A model generated the notes under the pieces. It worked only from the letters and a program-made list of their open reading frames with translations, ran no database searches and had not been told where the DNA came from. Below, one piece after another: positions 25,655 to 35,855 of a stretch of DNA of 64,000 nucleotides. The stretch covers positions 1 through 64,000 of the forward strand of contig CANLNQ010000002.1 in NCBI GenBank assembly GCA_947492525.1, written 5' to 3'. The DNA comes from an uncultured Granulosicoccus sp. Its GTDB lineage: Bacteria > Pseudomonadota > Gammaproteobacteria > Granulosicoccales > Granulosicoccaceae. Position numbers and translations under genes: made by a program. How positions within the stretch are numbered: the first letter of the stretch is position 1; each line of letters opens with the position of its first letter.

Positions 25655-27597
25655 TCAGTCTGATAGCCAAGGAATTGCGTCAGCTCCGCCCCATCGCCTG
25701 GTTGTGGCTGGCGGTGCTGGTACTGGGGTATGGCATGCAGTTCCTGACCGAACGTGTCGACGAGCAGACCTTCGGTAGCTGGTGTGAAGGCTATTGCGAA
25801 TACAGCAGCAATGCCGCCGTAGCCGTTTTTCTGGTACTACTGGCTCTGGTGACCGCCTACAGCCTGTTCCCGCGAGAGCATGATGAGGCAACCATCGATT
25901 TTCTGCGTGCCCTGCCGGTTTCCCGCGCGGCTGTCTTTACTGCCAAGGTGCTGGCAGCCTGGCTGCTACTGTGTGCCATCAACCTGCTCAGTTACGGGCT
26001 GGATCGCGCCCTGCTGGCCAGTAATCCGGAATCCATCGGGGGGCTGTTCTATGAACAGGTCTGGTTCACCCTGCTGTGGCGCGACTGTCTGTTCATGTTC
26101 ATCGTATTGGCACATGGCGTCCTGCTGTCCTGGTTCCGCACGCTCGGCCTGATTCTGTATAGTCTCTATCTGATCGGGCTCATGTGGGCCGAGAGCGCCC
26201 TGGGCAGTGCAGGGAACTGGAGCATATTTGCCCTGCTGTCCAATCAGTACGAAGGCTCTCATCTGGTGGTCAATTCCAGTGGGCTGATCATTCATACCCT
26301 TGTCGCCGTACTGGTATTGTTGGTGGCCTACCGCCTGTGGAGTCGCACGGAGACCGGTGGTGGTAGCAGCAGGCGTTCACGGCGAGGGCTGAAGATCGTC
26401 AACGGCTTCTTTGCGGTGGCGGGGTTCATCGTACTGGGACTGGTGATGATCTACCGTATCGGGGTGGACACCGGTACGGCGCCCAGTGACGACCTGACCG
26501 TAACTGCCACGGATCACTACCGGTTTGTCTATCCCGCGCGGCGTGAATCGGTGGTGCAATACATCGTTGAACACGCCGAAACCGATCTCGAAGCGCTGGG
26601 CGAGATCCTGGGTGTGGATGAGCTGCCCAACATTCGTGTGGATCTTTCCGCCAGCAGCGAGCACGCAGCCGGACTTGCCAAGTGGAAGAAGATCCAGATG
26701 GACCTGGACGCGTTTCGGGAAGATATCTCGCAGCGGCGAGTGCTCAGCCACGAAACCACGCATGTCTTGCAGGCGACAGAGTCTGATCGTGCTCTGGCCG
26801 AGAACTATTCAGCGGCCAAATTCTTCATCGAAGGGATGGCGCAGTACACCTCCTTCGCCATCGTGCCCGAAGTGGAGCGTCGACGCAGCAACTGGGAGCT
26901 GGCCAGTGTGGCCTGGCAGCGACAATCGATTCGTTTCGACGACCTGATCGATGCCGCGGCCTTCTCCAGCCGTTTCGATGCAGAGTTGCATTACAGCCTG
27001 GGTGATCTCTGGACGCGAGCGATGGTCAATACCTGTGGTTTGTCCTCGCTGGGCGATTTTCTGCGGGCCACCGGTCGGGAAGAGGCGGTTCGGGATCTGC
27101 CGGCAGCCATTTTCTGGCGAGATACGATGCGCGCCATCGACTGCGATCTGGATACGGTCAATGCAACCTGGCGACAGCAGATGGCAGAATTGTACGAGGA
27201 GGTGGATATCGCCCAGTATCCGGAATTTACCGACATCGTCATTCAGCGGGACGAGCAGGCGCAACAGATCAGGATATCGGCAAGACTGGTGGATGCTGAT
27301 GCTGATGCTGATGCTGATGCTGATGCTGATGGCAACACGGTCTCGGTGTTGCCGGAGCGCTTCATCGTGCGTATTGCCGGCATCTCCACCCAGCTCTCCG
27401 GCGGCGTCGATCCGGTATTTCGCGGGCAGACCCGCGGCGAAGGCGCCGAGCAGCGCATCGAGTTCCTGGTACCCGACTATGCCATCCCTGGCACTCGGTT
27501 CCGTTATCAGCTGGGTTTTACGCCCTCGGCTGATGCTCGCTATTATTACGAAAGCTGGCGCCGCGGTACCGCGCCTGCTTCAACCGGCCAGCCTTAG
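25651..27597 (+). CDS. ABC-2 permease fused to a gluzincin-like metallopeptidase domain
   Basis: Encodes 648 residues. The N-terminal half has about six transmembrane segments to residue 270, including 'YSLFPREHDEATIDFLRALP', an ABC-2 element. After the last helix is a soluble domain with an intact zinc motif, His367-Glu368-Thr-Thr-His371 ('SHETTHVLQ'), and a third-ligand Glu394 in 'FFIEGMAQY', the pattern of gluzincin peptidases (peptidase MA-like). A short Asp-Ala run, encoded by a GATGCT repeat, lies at about 548-560 before a beta-rich C-terminus. The domain would sit on the periplasmic face if the helix count is even. ABC permease/M1-type fusions are known but poorly studied. It converges with the GGDEF-EAL gene and overlaps it by 18 bases. 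Confidence 0.8.
   Translation: MISLIAKELRQLRPIAWLWLAVLVLGYGMQFLTERVDEQTFGSWCEGYCEYSSNAAVAVFLVLLALVTAYSLFPREHDEATIDFLRALPVSRAAVFTAKVLAAWLLLCAINLLSYGLDRALLASNPESIGGLFYEQVWFTLLWRDCLFMFIVLAHGVLLSWFRTLGLILYSLYLIGLMWAESALGSAGNWSIFALLSNQYEGSHLVVNSSGLIIHTLVAVLVLLVAYRLWSRTETGGGSSRRSRRGLKIVNGFFAVAGFIVLGLVMIYRIGVDTGTAPSDDLTVTATDHYRFVYPARRESVVQYIVEHAETDLEALGEILGVDELPNIRVDLSASSEHAAGLAKWKKIQMDLDAFREDISQRRVLSHETTHVLQATESDRALAENYSAAKFFIEGMAQYTSFAIVPEVERRRSNWELASVAWQRQSIRFDDLIDAAAFSSRFDAELHYSLGDLWTRAMVNTCGLSSLGDFLRATGREEAVRDLPAAIFWRDTMRAIDCDLDTVNATWRQQMAELYEEVDIAQYPEFTDIVIQRDEQAQQIRISARLVDADADADADADADGNTVSVLPERFIVRIAGISTQLSGGVDPVFRGQTRGEGAEQRIEFLVPDYAIPGTRFRYQLGFTPSADARYYYESWRRGTAPASTGQP
27292..27330 (+). repeat. 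GATGCT hexamer repeat in the permease-peptidase gene
   Basis: Six perfect GATGCT units followed by GAT, translated as Asp-Ala pairs. The Ala codon (GCT) differs from the GCG used in the similar repeat in ccoS, so the two arrays arose independently. Confidence 0.97.
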
Positions 27598-30084
27598 CGC
27601 CACATTGCGGTTGAGCCGTACACCCAGTCCTTCAAGCGACGACTCACCCCAGCGGCTGATGAAGTCTACCGGGCGCTGCGGTGAATCGAACAGATAGCCC
27701 TGAAAGCGTGAGACACCCAGTTCGTGCAACTCGGCCATCTGTTCGCGCGTTTCTATACCCTCGACCACCAGTTCCAGCCCCAGCTCTCTGCAGATCGATA
27801 CCATGTGCGGTGCCACGACGACATCGCCGAGCCACTGTCGGTCTATCTTCACGATGTCCGGTTGCAGGCGGTTGGTACGGCTGAGGCTTGCTGCATCAGC
27901 GCCTATCTTGTCCAGCGCGATGGTGATGCCCAGCATGCGCAGATGCGATATCAGCAGCGGATCGACCTGGATATCATGGGGCATTTCGATCACGATGTTA
28001 CGAGCATCGATCGATACGCTTTGCAGCTGGTTGCTCAATATGGCGCTGAATGCCGGATCGTTGAGTGATCGAGCCGTCATGTTCAATGACAGCTGGAAGT
28101 CCTTGCCGACGACACCGGCGGCTTGCCACCGGGCCAGAGAGGTCAGGGCTCTGCACAGGATGCGGCGATCGAGCTCGCAGCCCTGATCACTGTTGTCGAC
28201 ATCCTGCAGAAAGTCCTTGGGCATGATGATGCCGCCTTCTCGCGAGCGTATGCGTACCAGCGCCTCGGCCCCCGACATCTCGTAGTTTCCGGGTTGGTGG
28301 AGGCTCACGATGGGCTGGAACCAGACCTCTACCCGATCCTCGTGCAGCGCACGTTCGACGGTGCGCACAGCCATACTGCCCTTGCTGCGTGGCTTCTTCT
28401 GGCGCTTCTTCTGTTCGTACATGAGGATGTCGGCTTCCAGCAGCACTTCATCCAGAGACTTGGCATCGCTCGATGTGGCCAGACCGATGCTGCAGCTGAT
28501 GTAGTGCATGCCGGCAGAGGTCGTGATGGCTTCATCGAAGGCGTCGTGCAATGACACGGCTAGTGCCGTTGCCGCTTCCTCATCGCAATCGGGCAGGATC
28601 ACCACGAATTCATCGCCACCCCAGCGTGCCAGAGTAATGCCTTCAGTGCTGGCAATCTGCTTGCTCAACCTGGCGGCGACAGCGACCAGAACCTCGTCGC
28701 CTGCGGCATGGCCATAGAGATCGTTGACATCCTTGAAACCGTTGAGATCGATGAACATCACGGAGTGATGGCCGCGAGAATCCTTGTCGAGTTGCTGGAT
28801 GACGGAATTGGCGTATTTGCGATTGAGCAGACCGGTCAGCTCATCATGCAGTGCCTGGTGACGCAGCCGTGCCTCAACCGACTCCCGCATCTTCTGATCG
28901 GCTTCCAGATCGCGGGCGAGGGTGTCGATGGTTCTCGCCAGATGACCCACTTCATCCTGTGTGTTGTCGGTGATGCGTGTAGTGAGGTCCCCGTTCATGA
29001 TCTTGCGGGCCGCCGAGGCCGTACGCTGCAGGCGATTGCCTATGGGCACGAAACAGAACATGTAGCAGACCAGCACGAAGATCACACTGGAAATGGTGGT
29101 GATGATCAGTGCCTGCCGCAGCTCCTGAACGGGCTCGAAGGCTTCGCCGGCGTCCACCTTCACCACCAGGCCCCATCCGGTTGCCGGTATGGTCTGCAAG
29201 GCCAGCACAGAGTCGACACCCCGGTAATCCTTGTGATGAAGGATGCGGCTGCGAGGGGAGTGCAAGGCCTGATTGATGGGCTGGTTCAGAGCGTCGGGTA
29301 TGATCTTTCTGAAGGCAGCCTTGCGATCGAACCGCATCGGCGTGATCATCTGCGCACTGCCATCGGCTGTCGGCTGTGCGATGTGCGCCTCGCTGCTGCG
29401 TCCCACGCCCTCATGCTTGGCGACCAGGTCGGTGATGGGGTGCAGGCGAGTCTCGAGCATCAGGGCGCCCACCACTTCTCCCTGCTCACTGATGACAGGA
29501 GAGATCATGCCCAGGCGGTGCCGACCATCAGGATTGACGAATGCGTCGCCAAAGGTCGTTTTCACGGTAGAGATCGACTGGCGCAGCAGGTCCTTGACTA
29601 CCGGCTCCCAGGTGAACCCCATGGATTCACCGAGCGTGTCTCCGGCGGCATCGACTATTCTGAGTTCCACCACATTGGACCCCACGATGCCGGCCTGACG
29701 TTGCAGGGCCAGAGCCATCTGCTGCAACGGCCACAGGCTGCGACGATCGATGATGGCATAGCCATCGATGCCACCTACCGGGGTGGCCAGCAGCTTGTCT
29801 ATGTCGGAAAGGTCGGCGTTGCTTGATACGGCGCGACGGTAGATGTTGCAGGCGGTCACGAAACTCCTGACCTGTGTGCCTGAGGCCAGGTTCCTCGCGT
29901 CCTGCGCATAACTTGCCAGGACTTCGTTGATACGGGCTGCTTCCAGGCGCTGCGTGTTGGACAGTGAGGACTCGGTTCGCTCAACCAGCTGCTTATCCAA
30001 CAGATTGATGGAAAAAAGGCTGACTGCCACAAGCGGGAGCAATACTGCCAACAGACAGAGAACGAGCTTTGCGCGAATTCCCAT
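27580..30084 (-). CDS. Cache-HAMP-GGDEF-EAL signalling protein
   Basis: Encodes 834 residues from the ATG at 30084, which follows AGGAA with 8-nt spacing; a GTG at 30207 lacks support. Layout: transmembrane helix near 5-27, a periplasmic Cache-like sensor to about 320, a second helix, HAMP, GGDEF and EAL. The cyclase motif is intact (WGGDEF, 488-493) with no inhibitory RxxD evident nearby. The EAL domain keeps Glu607 (AEALVR), the Asn, the Lys and the later Glu, but the usual Asp-Asp pair is Asp725-Lys726 (ALDKIGAD), so hydrolysis of cyclic di-GMP is probably weak or lost. It is likely a cyclic di-GMP synthase or sensor. Confidence 0.9.
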   Translation of the reverse strand: MGIRAKLVLCLLAVLLPLVAVSLFSINLLDKQLVERTESSLSNTQRLEAARINEVLASYAQDARNLASGTQVRSFVTACNIYRRAVSSNADLSDIDKLLATPVGGIDGYAIIDRRSLWPLQQMALALQRQAGIVGSNVVELRIVDAAGDTLGESMGFTWEPVVKDLLRQSISTVKTTFGDAFVNPDGRHRLGMISPVISEQGEVVGALMLETRLHPITDLVAKHEGVGRSSEAHIAQPTADGSAQMITPMRFDRKAAFRKIIPDALNQPINQALHSPRSRILHHKDYRGVDSVLALQTIPATGWGLVVKVDAGEAFEPVQELRQALIITTISSVIFVLVCYMFCFVPIGNRLQRTASAARKIMNGDLTTRITDNTQDEVGHLARTIDTLARDLEADQKMRESVEARLRHQALHDELTGLLNRKYANSVIQQLDKDSRGHHSVMFIDLNGFKDVNDLYGHAAGDEVLVAVAARLSKQIASTEGITLARWGGDEFVVILPDCDEEAATALAVSLHDAFDEAITTSAGMHYISCSIGLATSSDAKSLDEVLLEADILMYEQKKRQKKPRSKGSMAVRTVERALHEDRVEVWFQPIVSLHQPGNYEMSGAEALVRIRSREGGIIMPKDFLQDVDNSDQGCELDRRILCRALTSLARWQAAGVVGKDFQLSLNMTARSLNDPAFSAILSNQLQSVSIDARNIVIEMPHDIQVDPLLISHLRMLGITIALDKIGADAASLSRTNRLQPDIVKIDRQWLGDVVVAPHMVSICRELGLELVVEGIETREQMAELHELGVSRFQGYLFDSPQRPVDFISRWGESSLEGLGVRLNRNVALRLAG

Positions 30085-31070
30085 GGCATTGATTCCTGTG
30101 TACATCGATTTCAGGTACTTCCAACCAAGGAGCGCTGGGCTGGAAACAGTTAACGACTGTTTCGCAGAATTCGTGCCTGATACCTGTTTGATTTTGCGGT
30201 AAATCACAAAATCCTGACTTTTGTATCAAAATTGGCATGAACATTAATTCTGGAATCGCCTGCAGGCCAATGAATATGCGGATCTTCGAATGTGGTCCGT
30301 CAAAAAGGGCTACGAAGCCGTAAGGTTACCGTTTTGTCGGGGGTTCTTTTTGCTTCCTTTCGGTGTCAGTTGTCCGGAGTGTGAATACAGGGGCTTGAAC
30401 GTAAAGGGTGACAGTGCGTAGAAACACTGAAAGCCTGCTCTGACAACGTTTGCGCGCTTTTTTTCCCGTTTCCTGAGGTTGCTGTACCGGACCGGAAAAA
30501 GCACTTATCGGCGACGCAATCAACCCAGAATGTAACAGGTAACGAAATAGCCCCTGTTTGCCTTGTCCTGGGTACTTCGGCACGTTTGTTGATATTGCCC
30601 AAACTTTGACGCCCCACCCACCACCCACCGTCAAAAATCCAACGTTCCCACCCGAATTCCTCGGGAACCCCTCGGGTCGGACCACCACAAGTGGTTCTCG
30701 ACAAAGGAAATTTACCCTTGAACCAATTGAATGAATCGCCTATAGCGGGGTTTTCACCGGCGCAATGGTGCCGATAAGGGCAGTGCACGTGTCAGGCGGG
30801 TTCTGGCGATACCTTTCAATGTTTCAGGGTGCAAATCGCCTCGGGCGGTCCAGCCGCACAGGAGGTGCTCAGACGGGGCAGGCGACAGATGCGGATCGCA
30901 CCGCGTGAGGCTGGTGCTCAGTCATCGAGAATGACAAGGCTCCGTGTGAGCCAGGCGCAGGTCGGTGACTTCGCCTTTCCGTGTCGGCGCATCTCCGCAC
31001 AAATAAAGATATAAGGATTTCTTTATGTTTATAATGTAAGGCTTCAACTTCACCGATATCGGAATCGTCA
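30085..31070. other. 986-nt intergenic region between the GGDEF-EAL gene and metH
   Basis: No convincing protein gene is seen. The left part should hold the promoter of the minus-strand GGDEF-EAL gene. The right part (30600-30990) has several hairpins suggestive of a metH leader: CCAC-CACAA-GTGG near 30681-30693, GTCAT-CGAGA-ATGAC (30921-30935) and GGCTC-CGTGT-GAGCC (30938-30952), plus a GGTGCTCAG direct repeat at 30864 and 30913. I could not match it to the SAH, SAM or cobalamin riboswitch consensus. Confidence 0.5.
31003..31026 (+). promoter_or_regulatory. inverted repeat upstream of metH, possible repressor site
   Basis: An imperfect palindrome with 7-bp arms (ATAAAGA / TCTTTAT) separated by 10 bases lies 45 bases before metH in an AT-rich island. 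It has the form of a dimeric repressor operator. SahR, an ArsR-family regulator of metH in other proteobacteria, is one candidate, but the motif match is not verified. Confidence 0.4.
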
Positions 31071-34000
31071 ATGGAAAAGCCTGAGCAAAAGTCCGGCGGC
31101 TCGGATCTGCGAGCCATCCTCTCCGAGCGTATCGTGCTGCTCGATGGTGCCATGGGAACGATGATCCAGGGTCACACCCTGAGCGAGAGCGATTTTCGAG
31201 GTGAGCGCTTTGCTTCCTGGCAGGTCGACCTGAAAGGCAACAACGATCTGCTGACATTGACCCAGCCCAAGATCATTGCCGACATTCATGACGCCTTTCT
31301 GGAGGCGGGCGCCGATGTCATCGAAACGAACACCTTCAACGCCAATTCGATCTCCATGGCCGACTACGAGATGCAGGAGCTGGTGCATGAGCTGAATCTG
31401 GAAAGCGCGCGTCTGGCAAGATCGCGGGCCGACGCGGCCACCGCCAGGGATCCGAGCAAGCCAAGGTTCGTGGCTGGCGTTCTCGGCCCCACCAATCGCA
31501 CCGCTTCTTTGTCGCCAAAGGTGGAAGACCCGGGGTTTCGCAACGTCAGCTTCGCCGATCTCGACCAGTGCTATTACGAAGCCACGAACGCCTTGATGGA
31601 CGGTGGCGTGGATTACATCCTCATCGAAACCATCTTCGACACCCTGAACGCCAAGGCGGCCATCTTCGCAGTCAACCGGGCCTTTGATGACCGTGGTGAG
31701 CGCTTGCCGATCGCACTGTCCGGTACCATAACGGACGCTTCAGGCCGCACCCTGTCGGGTCAGACAGTGGAAGCCTTCTGGAACTCGGTTCGCCATGCCA
31801 AGCCACTGTTCATCGGGCTTAACTGCGCACTCGGCCCGGCGCAGCTGCGTGAGCATGTACAGGAGCTCTCACGCATCGCCGATACGCACGTCAGCGTGCA
31901 CCCGAACGCCGGTTTGCCGAATGCCTTCGGTGGCTACGACGAGTCCCCGGAGCAGATGGCGCAAGAGATCGGCAAATGGGTGAAGGAGGGCTACGTGAAC
32001 ATGGTCGGTGGTTGCTGCGGAACAACGCCTGAACATATCGCGGCCATAGGCGCTGTTCTTGAAACTGCAAGTCCGCGCAAGATCCCGGCAGTGAGTTCGG
32101 CCTGTCGTCTGTCCGGCCTGGAAGCCTGCAATATCGATGATCAAAGCCTGTTCGTCAACGTCGGTGAGCGAACCAATGTGACCGGTTCGGCGAAGTTTCT
32201 GCGGCTGATCAAGTCGGGTGAATATGAGGAAGCGCTGGATGTGGCACGCCAGCAAGTGGATGACGGCGCGCAGATCATCGATGTGAACATGGATGAAGGC
32301 TTGCTCGACTCCAAGGCAGTCATGCAGCGTTTCATGCACCTGATTGCGTCCGAGCCGGACATCTCGCGGGTGCCTGTCATGATCGATTCGTCCAAGTGGT
32401 CGGTCATCGAGGCAGGCTTGCAGTGTCTGCAGGGCAAATGCATCATCAACTCCATCAGCATGAAGGAGGGGGAAGAGGAGTTTCTCCGTCAGGCGAAGCT
32501 GGCTCAGCGCTACGGTGCCGCGGTTGTCATAATGGCCTTCGACGAGGGTGGGCAGGCTGACACCATCGAGCGCAAGGTCAGCATCTGTCAGCGCGCCTAC
32601 GATTTGTTGCGCAAGGAGCTGGATTTCGATCCCTGCGACATCATCTTCGATCCCAATATCTTTGCCATCGCCACCGGGATCGACGAGCACAATGAGTACG
32701 GTATCGCCTTCATCGAGGCGGTCAGGCAGATTCATCAGAACATGCCCGAGGTGCAGATCAGTGGTGGTGTCTCCAATGTCTCGTTCTCGTTCAGAGGCAA
32801 CAATGTCGTGCGCGAGGCCATCCACGCCGTCTTTCTGTACCACGCCATTCAGGCAGGCATGAGCATGGGTATCGTCAATGCCGGTCAGCTGGCGGTGCTG
32901 GAAGAGCTGCCCGAGGAATTGGTGGAGGCGGTTACCGATGCCGTGCTGGCCAGACGAGAGGATGCCACTGATCGCCTTCTGGACATTGCCGAGAAGTATC
33001 GGGGAGACAATCAACAGGCCGAGAAGCAGACCGACGCCTGGCGCGATCTGCCGCTCACGGAGCGCATCGAGCACGCGCTGGTGAAGGGGCTGGATGCTTT
33101 CATCGAAGAGGATGTCGAACTGGCGCGTCTGGAAATGCAGAAGCCGCTGGATGTCATTGAAGGGCCATTGATGGATGGCATGAATCGCGTCGGGGATCTG
33201 TTTGGCGCAGGCAAGATGTTCCTGCCACAGGTGGTCAAGAGTGCGCGTGTCATGAAGAAGGCGGTTGCGCATCTTCTGCCTTACATGGAGCAGGAGGCCG
33301 GTGGTCAGCGCAGCGCCGGCAAGGTGCTGATGGCGACGGTCAAGGGGGACGTTCACGACATCGGCAAGAACATCGTGGGCGTGGTATTGCAGTGCAATGG
33401 CTATGAGGTGATCGATCTGGGTGTCATGGTGTCTTCCAGTCGCATCCTGGAGGAGGCTAGGGCGCATGATGTGGACATGATCGGTCTTTCCGGTCTCATC
33501 ACGCCATCACTTGAGGAGATGGTGCACGTCGCCGAGGAACTGCAGCGCGAGTCCTTCGAGCTGCCGCTTCTGATCGGTGGGGCGACCACGTCCAGAATGC
33601 ACACGGCGGTGAAGATCAGCGAACGATACTCACAACCCGTTGTGCATGTCATGGACGCATCGCGCTGTGTGCAGGTGGCCAGTTCGCTGCTCAGTGAAGA
33701 GCATCGGCCCCGCTTCGAGACTGAGCTGGAAGAGGACTACGAGCGGTTCCGCAAGCGCTTTGCGGACAAGACCAATCGTCTGGAGCTCATGAGTCTGGAA
33801 GAGGCGCGCAGCAACGGCTTGCAGATCGACTGGCAGCAAGCACCCATCACGCCACCGGCAACACCAGGTGTCACGGTCATTGATGATGTGTCGCTGGAAA
33901 CGCTTGCCGAGTACATCGACTGGACGCCGTTCTTTCATACCTGGGAGCTGCGTGGCAAGTATCCACGCATCCTGAAAGACCCGACGGTGGGCGAGGAGGC

Positions 34001-34763
34001 CAGAACCCTGTTTCACGATGCGCAGGTCATGCTGGCAGACTTCATCCGTTCGGGGAAGGTCAGCGCCAAGGGCGTCATCGGCCTGTTTCCGGCCAACAGC
34101 GTGAATGTCGATGACATTGCCGTCTATGCTGACGAGTCTCGCCAGGAGCCGGTCGAGATCATTCATTGTCTGCGCCAGCAGCGGCGCTACCCCGATGGTC
34201 GGAACAATCTGTCCTTGTCGGACTTCGTGGCGCCGTCCGATCTGGGAGTTGAAGACTACATCGGCATGTTTGCCGTGACGGCGGGGCTGGGCCTGGACGA
34301 GCTGGTGGCGGAATTCGATCGGCAGAACGATGTATACAGCAGCATCATGGCCAAGGCCATTGCCGATCGGCTCGCCGAGGCCTTTGCCGAGTACCTTCAC
34401 CGTGACGTGCGGACGCGCCTGTGGGGCTATGCCGCTGATGAGTCCCTCGAGAACGAGGAGCTCATCAAGGAGCGCTACCGGGGTATCCGGCCAGCTCCGG
34501 GTTATCCGGCCAATCCGGATCATCGGCAGAAAGAGGTTATCTGGCGCATGATCGACCCATTGGGCAATGCAGGCATCAGCATTACCGAGAGCCTGGCCAT
34601 GATGCCGGCCTCGTCGGTCAGCGGATTCTATTTCGCCAATCCGGAGAGCCGCTATTTCGGTCTGGGCAAGCTGACCCGGGATCAGCTGGAGGACTATGTG
34701 GTGCGTCGTGATGAGCCGCTGCAGGTCTCGGAGCGCTGGTTGTCGAGTTCTCTGGCGTATTGA
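31071..34763 (+). CDS. metH: cobalamin-dependent methionine synthase
   Basis: Transfers the methyl group of methyltetrahydrofolate through cobalamin to homocysteine. It has 1230 residues, the usual full length with all four modules. The homocysteine domain has zinc ligands Cys252, Cys315 and Cys316 (LNCALGP, GGCCGT). The pterin-binding domain follows ([11 protein letters not shown]). The B12 domain carries the cobalt ligand His762 (GDVHDIGKN), and the activation domain occupies the C-terminal 340 residues ([11 protein letters not shown]). It is monocistronic, with a long leader upstream and a strong terminator downstream. Confidence 0.98.
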   Translation: MEKPEQKSGGSDLRAILSERIVLLDGAMGTMIQGHTLSESDFRGERFASWQVDLKGNNDLLTLTQPKIIADIHDAFLEAGADVIETNTFNANSISMADYEMQELVHELNLESARLARSRADAATARDPSKPRFVAGVLGPTNRTASLSPKVEDPGFRNVSFADLDQCYYEATNALMDGGVDYILIETIFDTLNAKAAIFAVNRAFDDRGERLPIALSGTITDASGRTLSGQTVEAFWNSVRHAKPLFIGLNCALGPAQLREHVQELSRIADTHVSVHPNAGLPNAFGGYDESPEQMAQEIGKWVKEGYVNMVGGCCGTTPEHIAAIGAVLETASPRKIPAVSSACRLSGLEACNIDDQSLFVNVGERTNVTGSAKFLRLIKSGEYEEALDVARQQVDDGAQIIDVNMDEGLLDSKAVMQRFMHLIASEPDISRVPVMIDSSKWSVIEAGLQCLQGKCIINSISMKEGEEEFLRQAKLAQRYGAAVVIMAFDEGGQADTIERKVSICQRAYDLLRKELDFDPCDIIFDPNIFAIATGIDEHNEYGIAFIEAVRQIHQNMPEVQISGGVSNVSFSFRGNNVVREAIHAVFLYHAIQAGMSMGIVNAGQLAVLEELPEELVEAVTDAVLARREDATDRLLDIAEKYRGDNQQAEKQTDAWRDLPLTERIEHALVKGLDAFIEEDVELARLEMQKPLDVIEGPLMDGMNRVGDLFGAGKMFLPQVVKSARVMKKAVAHLLPYMEQEAGGQRSAGKVLMATVKGDVHDIGKNIVGVVLQCNGYEVIDLGVMVSSSRILEEARAHDVDMIGLSGLITPSLEEMVHVAEELQRESFELPLLIGGATTSRMHTAVKISERYSQPVVHVMDASRCVQVASSLLSEEHRPRFETELEEDYERFRKRFADKTNRLELMSLEEARSNGLQIDWQQAPITPPATPGVTVIDDVSLETLAEYIDWTPFFHTWELRGKYPRILKDPTVGEEARTLFHDAQVMLADFIRSGKVSAKGVIGLFPANSVNVDDIAVYADESRQEPVEIIHCLRQQRRYPDGRNNLSLSDFVAPSDLGVEDYIGMFAVTAGLGLDELVAEFDRQNDVYSSIMAKAIADRLAEAFAEYLHRDVRTRLWGYAADESLENEELIKERYRGIRPAPGYPANPDHRQKEVIWRMIDPLGNAGISITESLAMMPASSVSGFYFANPESRYFGLGKLTRDQLEDYVVRRDEPLQVSERWLSSSLAY

Positions 34764-34807
34764 TGAGTGTGAGCTGAAGCACATTCACGAGTGATTTGAC
34801 GTGCTTG

Positions 34808-34841
34808 AAGGGGTGAAATCGCTACTGTTTCACCCCTTTTT
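34808..34841 (+). terminator. rho-independent terminator of metH
   Basis: A perfect 11-bp stem (AAGGGGTGAAA / TTTCACCCCTT) with a 9-nt loop runs straight into a T-tract, 45 bases after the metH stop. This is a classical intrinsic terminator. Confidence 0.93.
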
Positions 34842-35034
34842 AGGGTTAATCAAGGCTGTTGGTCTGTCGAAACAACCCTAGTATCAGAGACTTGCGATGG
34901 TCCGACCCGGGCGGTATTTATTTTGTTGTGGGGTATTGGCGCGGGATAGAAAATTGCGTATCATTGGGAGTTACCTTTCGGCGGCACTGTTGTGTGTGGC
35001 CTTGTCATAACATTATCTGGAAATATTTAGGCTC

Positions 35035-35295
35035 ATGGTCACTATTCGCCTGTCTCGCGGCGGTGCTAAGAAGCAGCCGTTCTACCACGTTGTTGCTACG
35101 GACAGTCGTGCACGTCGTGATGGTCGTTACATCGAACGTCTGGGTTACTACAACCCGGTAGCTCGTGGCGACGCTACTGAACTTCAACTGAACATGGAAC
35201 GTGTCGATTACTGGATCGGCGTTGGCGCTCAGATGAGCGATCGCGTTGCCAAGATCGTCAAGAACCACCGCAAAGTGAGTTCAGCAGCAGCCTGA
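35035..35295 (+). CDS. rpsP: 30S ribosomal protein S16
   Basis: An 86-residue S16 that binds 16S rRNA early in 30S assembly. It opens with the family's '[20 protein letters not shown]', followed by '[14 protein letters not shown]'. It is first in the rpsP-rimM-trmD-rplS operon, the standard bacterial order. The 270-base gap from metH, beyond the terminator, should hold the operon promoter; no clear -35/-10 pair stood out. Confidence 0.98.
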   Translation: MVTIRLSRGGAKKQPFYHVVATDSRARRDGRYIERLGYYNPVARGDATELQLNMERVDYWIGVGAQMSDRVAKIVKNHRKVSSAAA

Positions 35296-35311
35296 TTCCC
35301 GCTGGACCGTT

Positions 35312-35854
35312 GTGGTGAGTACCTCTGCTGTGTCTGCTGATCGTGTCCTGTTGGGGCATATCACCGGGGTCTATGGCCTGAAAGGCTGGGTCAAGGTTCA
35401 TTCCGATACCAATCCGCGCGATAACATCGTGGGTTACAAGGGGTGGTGGCTGGAGCACCGCGGCAGCTGGACGCAAGTCCGGGTGCTGCAGGGAAGGCCG
35501 CAGGGGAAAACCATCATCGCTCAGCTGGAAGGCGTGGATACCCCGGAAGGTGCGCATGCACTGATCGGGGCAACCATCGCGGTCGATCGTGAGGCTCTGC
35601 CGGATACTGCCGAAGGCGAGTATTACTGGGCCGATCTCATCGGCATGCTGGTGAAGACGGTGGAAGGTGTGCAGATCGGCCCGGTCGATCGTCTGTTCGA
35701 AACCGGTGCCAATGATGTTGTCGTGATCTCGGACGAGCGCGAAGAAGTGGAAGGATCCAGTGAAGTGCTGGTGCCATGGCTGGTGCCGGATGTCATCACG
35801 GACGTGAACACGAAAGACAGAATCATCACGATCGACTGGGATCCGGATTTCTGA
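35312..35854 (+). CDS. rimM: ribosome maturation factor RimM
   Basis: A 180-residue 30S maturation factor that binds S19 and helps fold the 16S rRNA 3' domain. The N-terminal beta-barrel carries '[17 protein letters not shown]' and the C-terminal PRC-barrel carries 'YYWADLIGM' and 'VPWLVPDVI'. The start is GTG (35312 or the adjacent GTG at 35315). Its stop lies one base before the trmD start. Confidence 0.96.
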   Translation: MVSTSAVSADRVLLGHITGVYGLKGWVKVHSDTNPRDNIVGYKGWWLEHRGSWTQVRVLQGRPQGKTIIAQLEGVDTPEGAHALIGATIAVDREALPDTAEGEYYWADLIGMLVKTVEGVQIGPVDRLFETGANDVVVISDEREEVEGSSEVLVPWLVPDVITDVNTKDRIITIDWDPDF

Positions 35855-35855
35855 C

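Noticed and set aside
30290-30350. possible cyclic di-GMP riboswitch near the GGDEF-EAL gene
   Set aside because: A short GGCT-ACGA-AGCC hairpin and GGTTACCG resemble parts of the class I consensus, but the GCAA-type motif and the full fold are missing.
30366-30788. minus-strand open frames of 120-140 codons in the metH leader
   Set aside because: No ribosome site, unusual composition and no family pattern; the region is more likely non-coding.
30721-30990. possible cobalamin or SAH riboswitch for metH
   Set aside because: Partial resemblance to a B12 box (AGCCAGG...GTCGG) only; other conserved elements are absent.
31869-33467. 532-codon minus-strand open frame within metH
   Set aside because: It mirrors metH codons and has no ribosome site or domain; metH is unmistakable.
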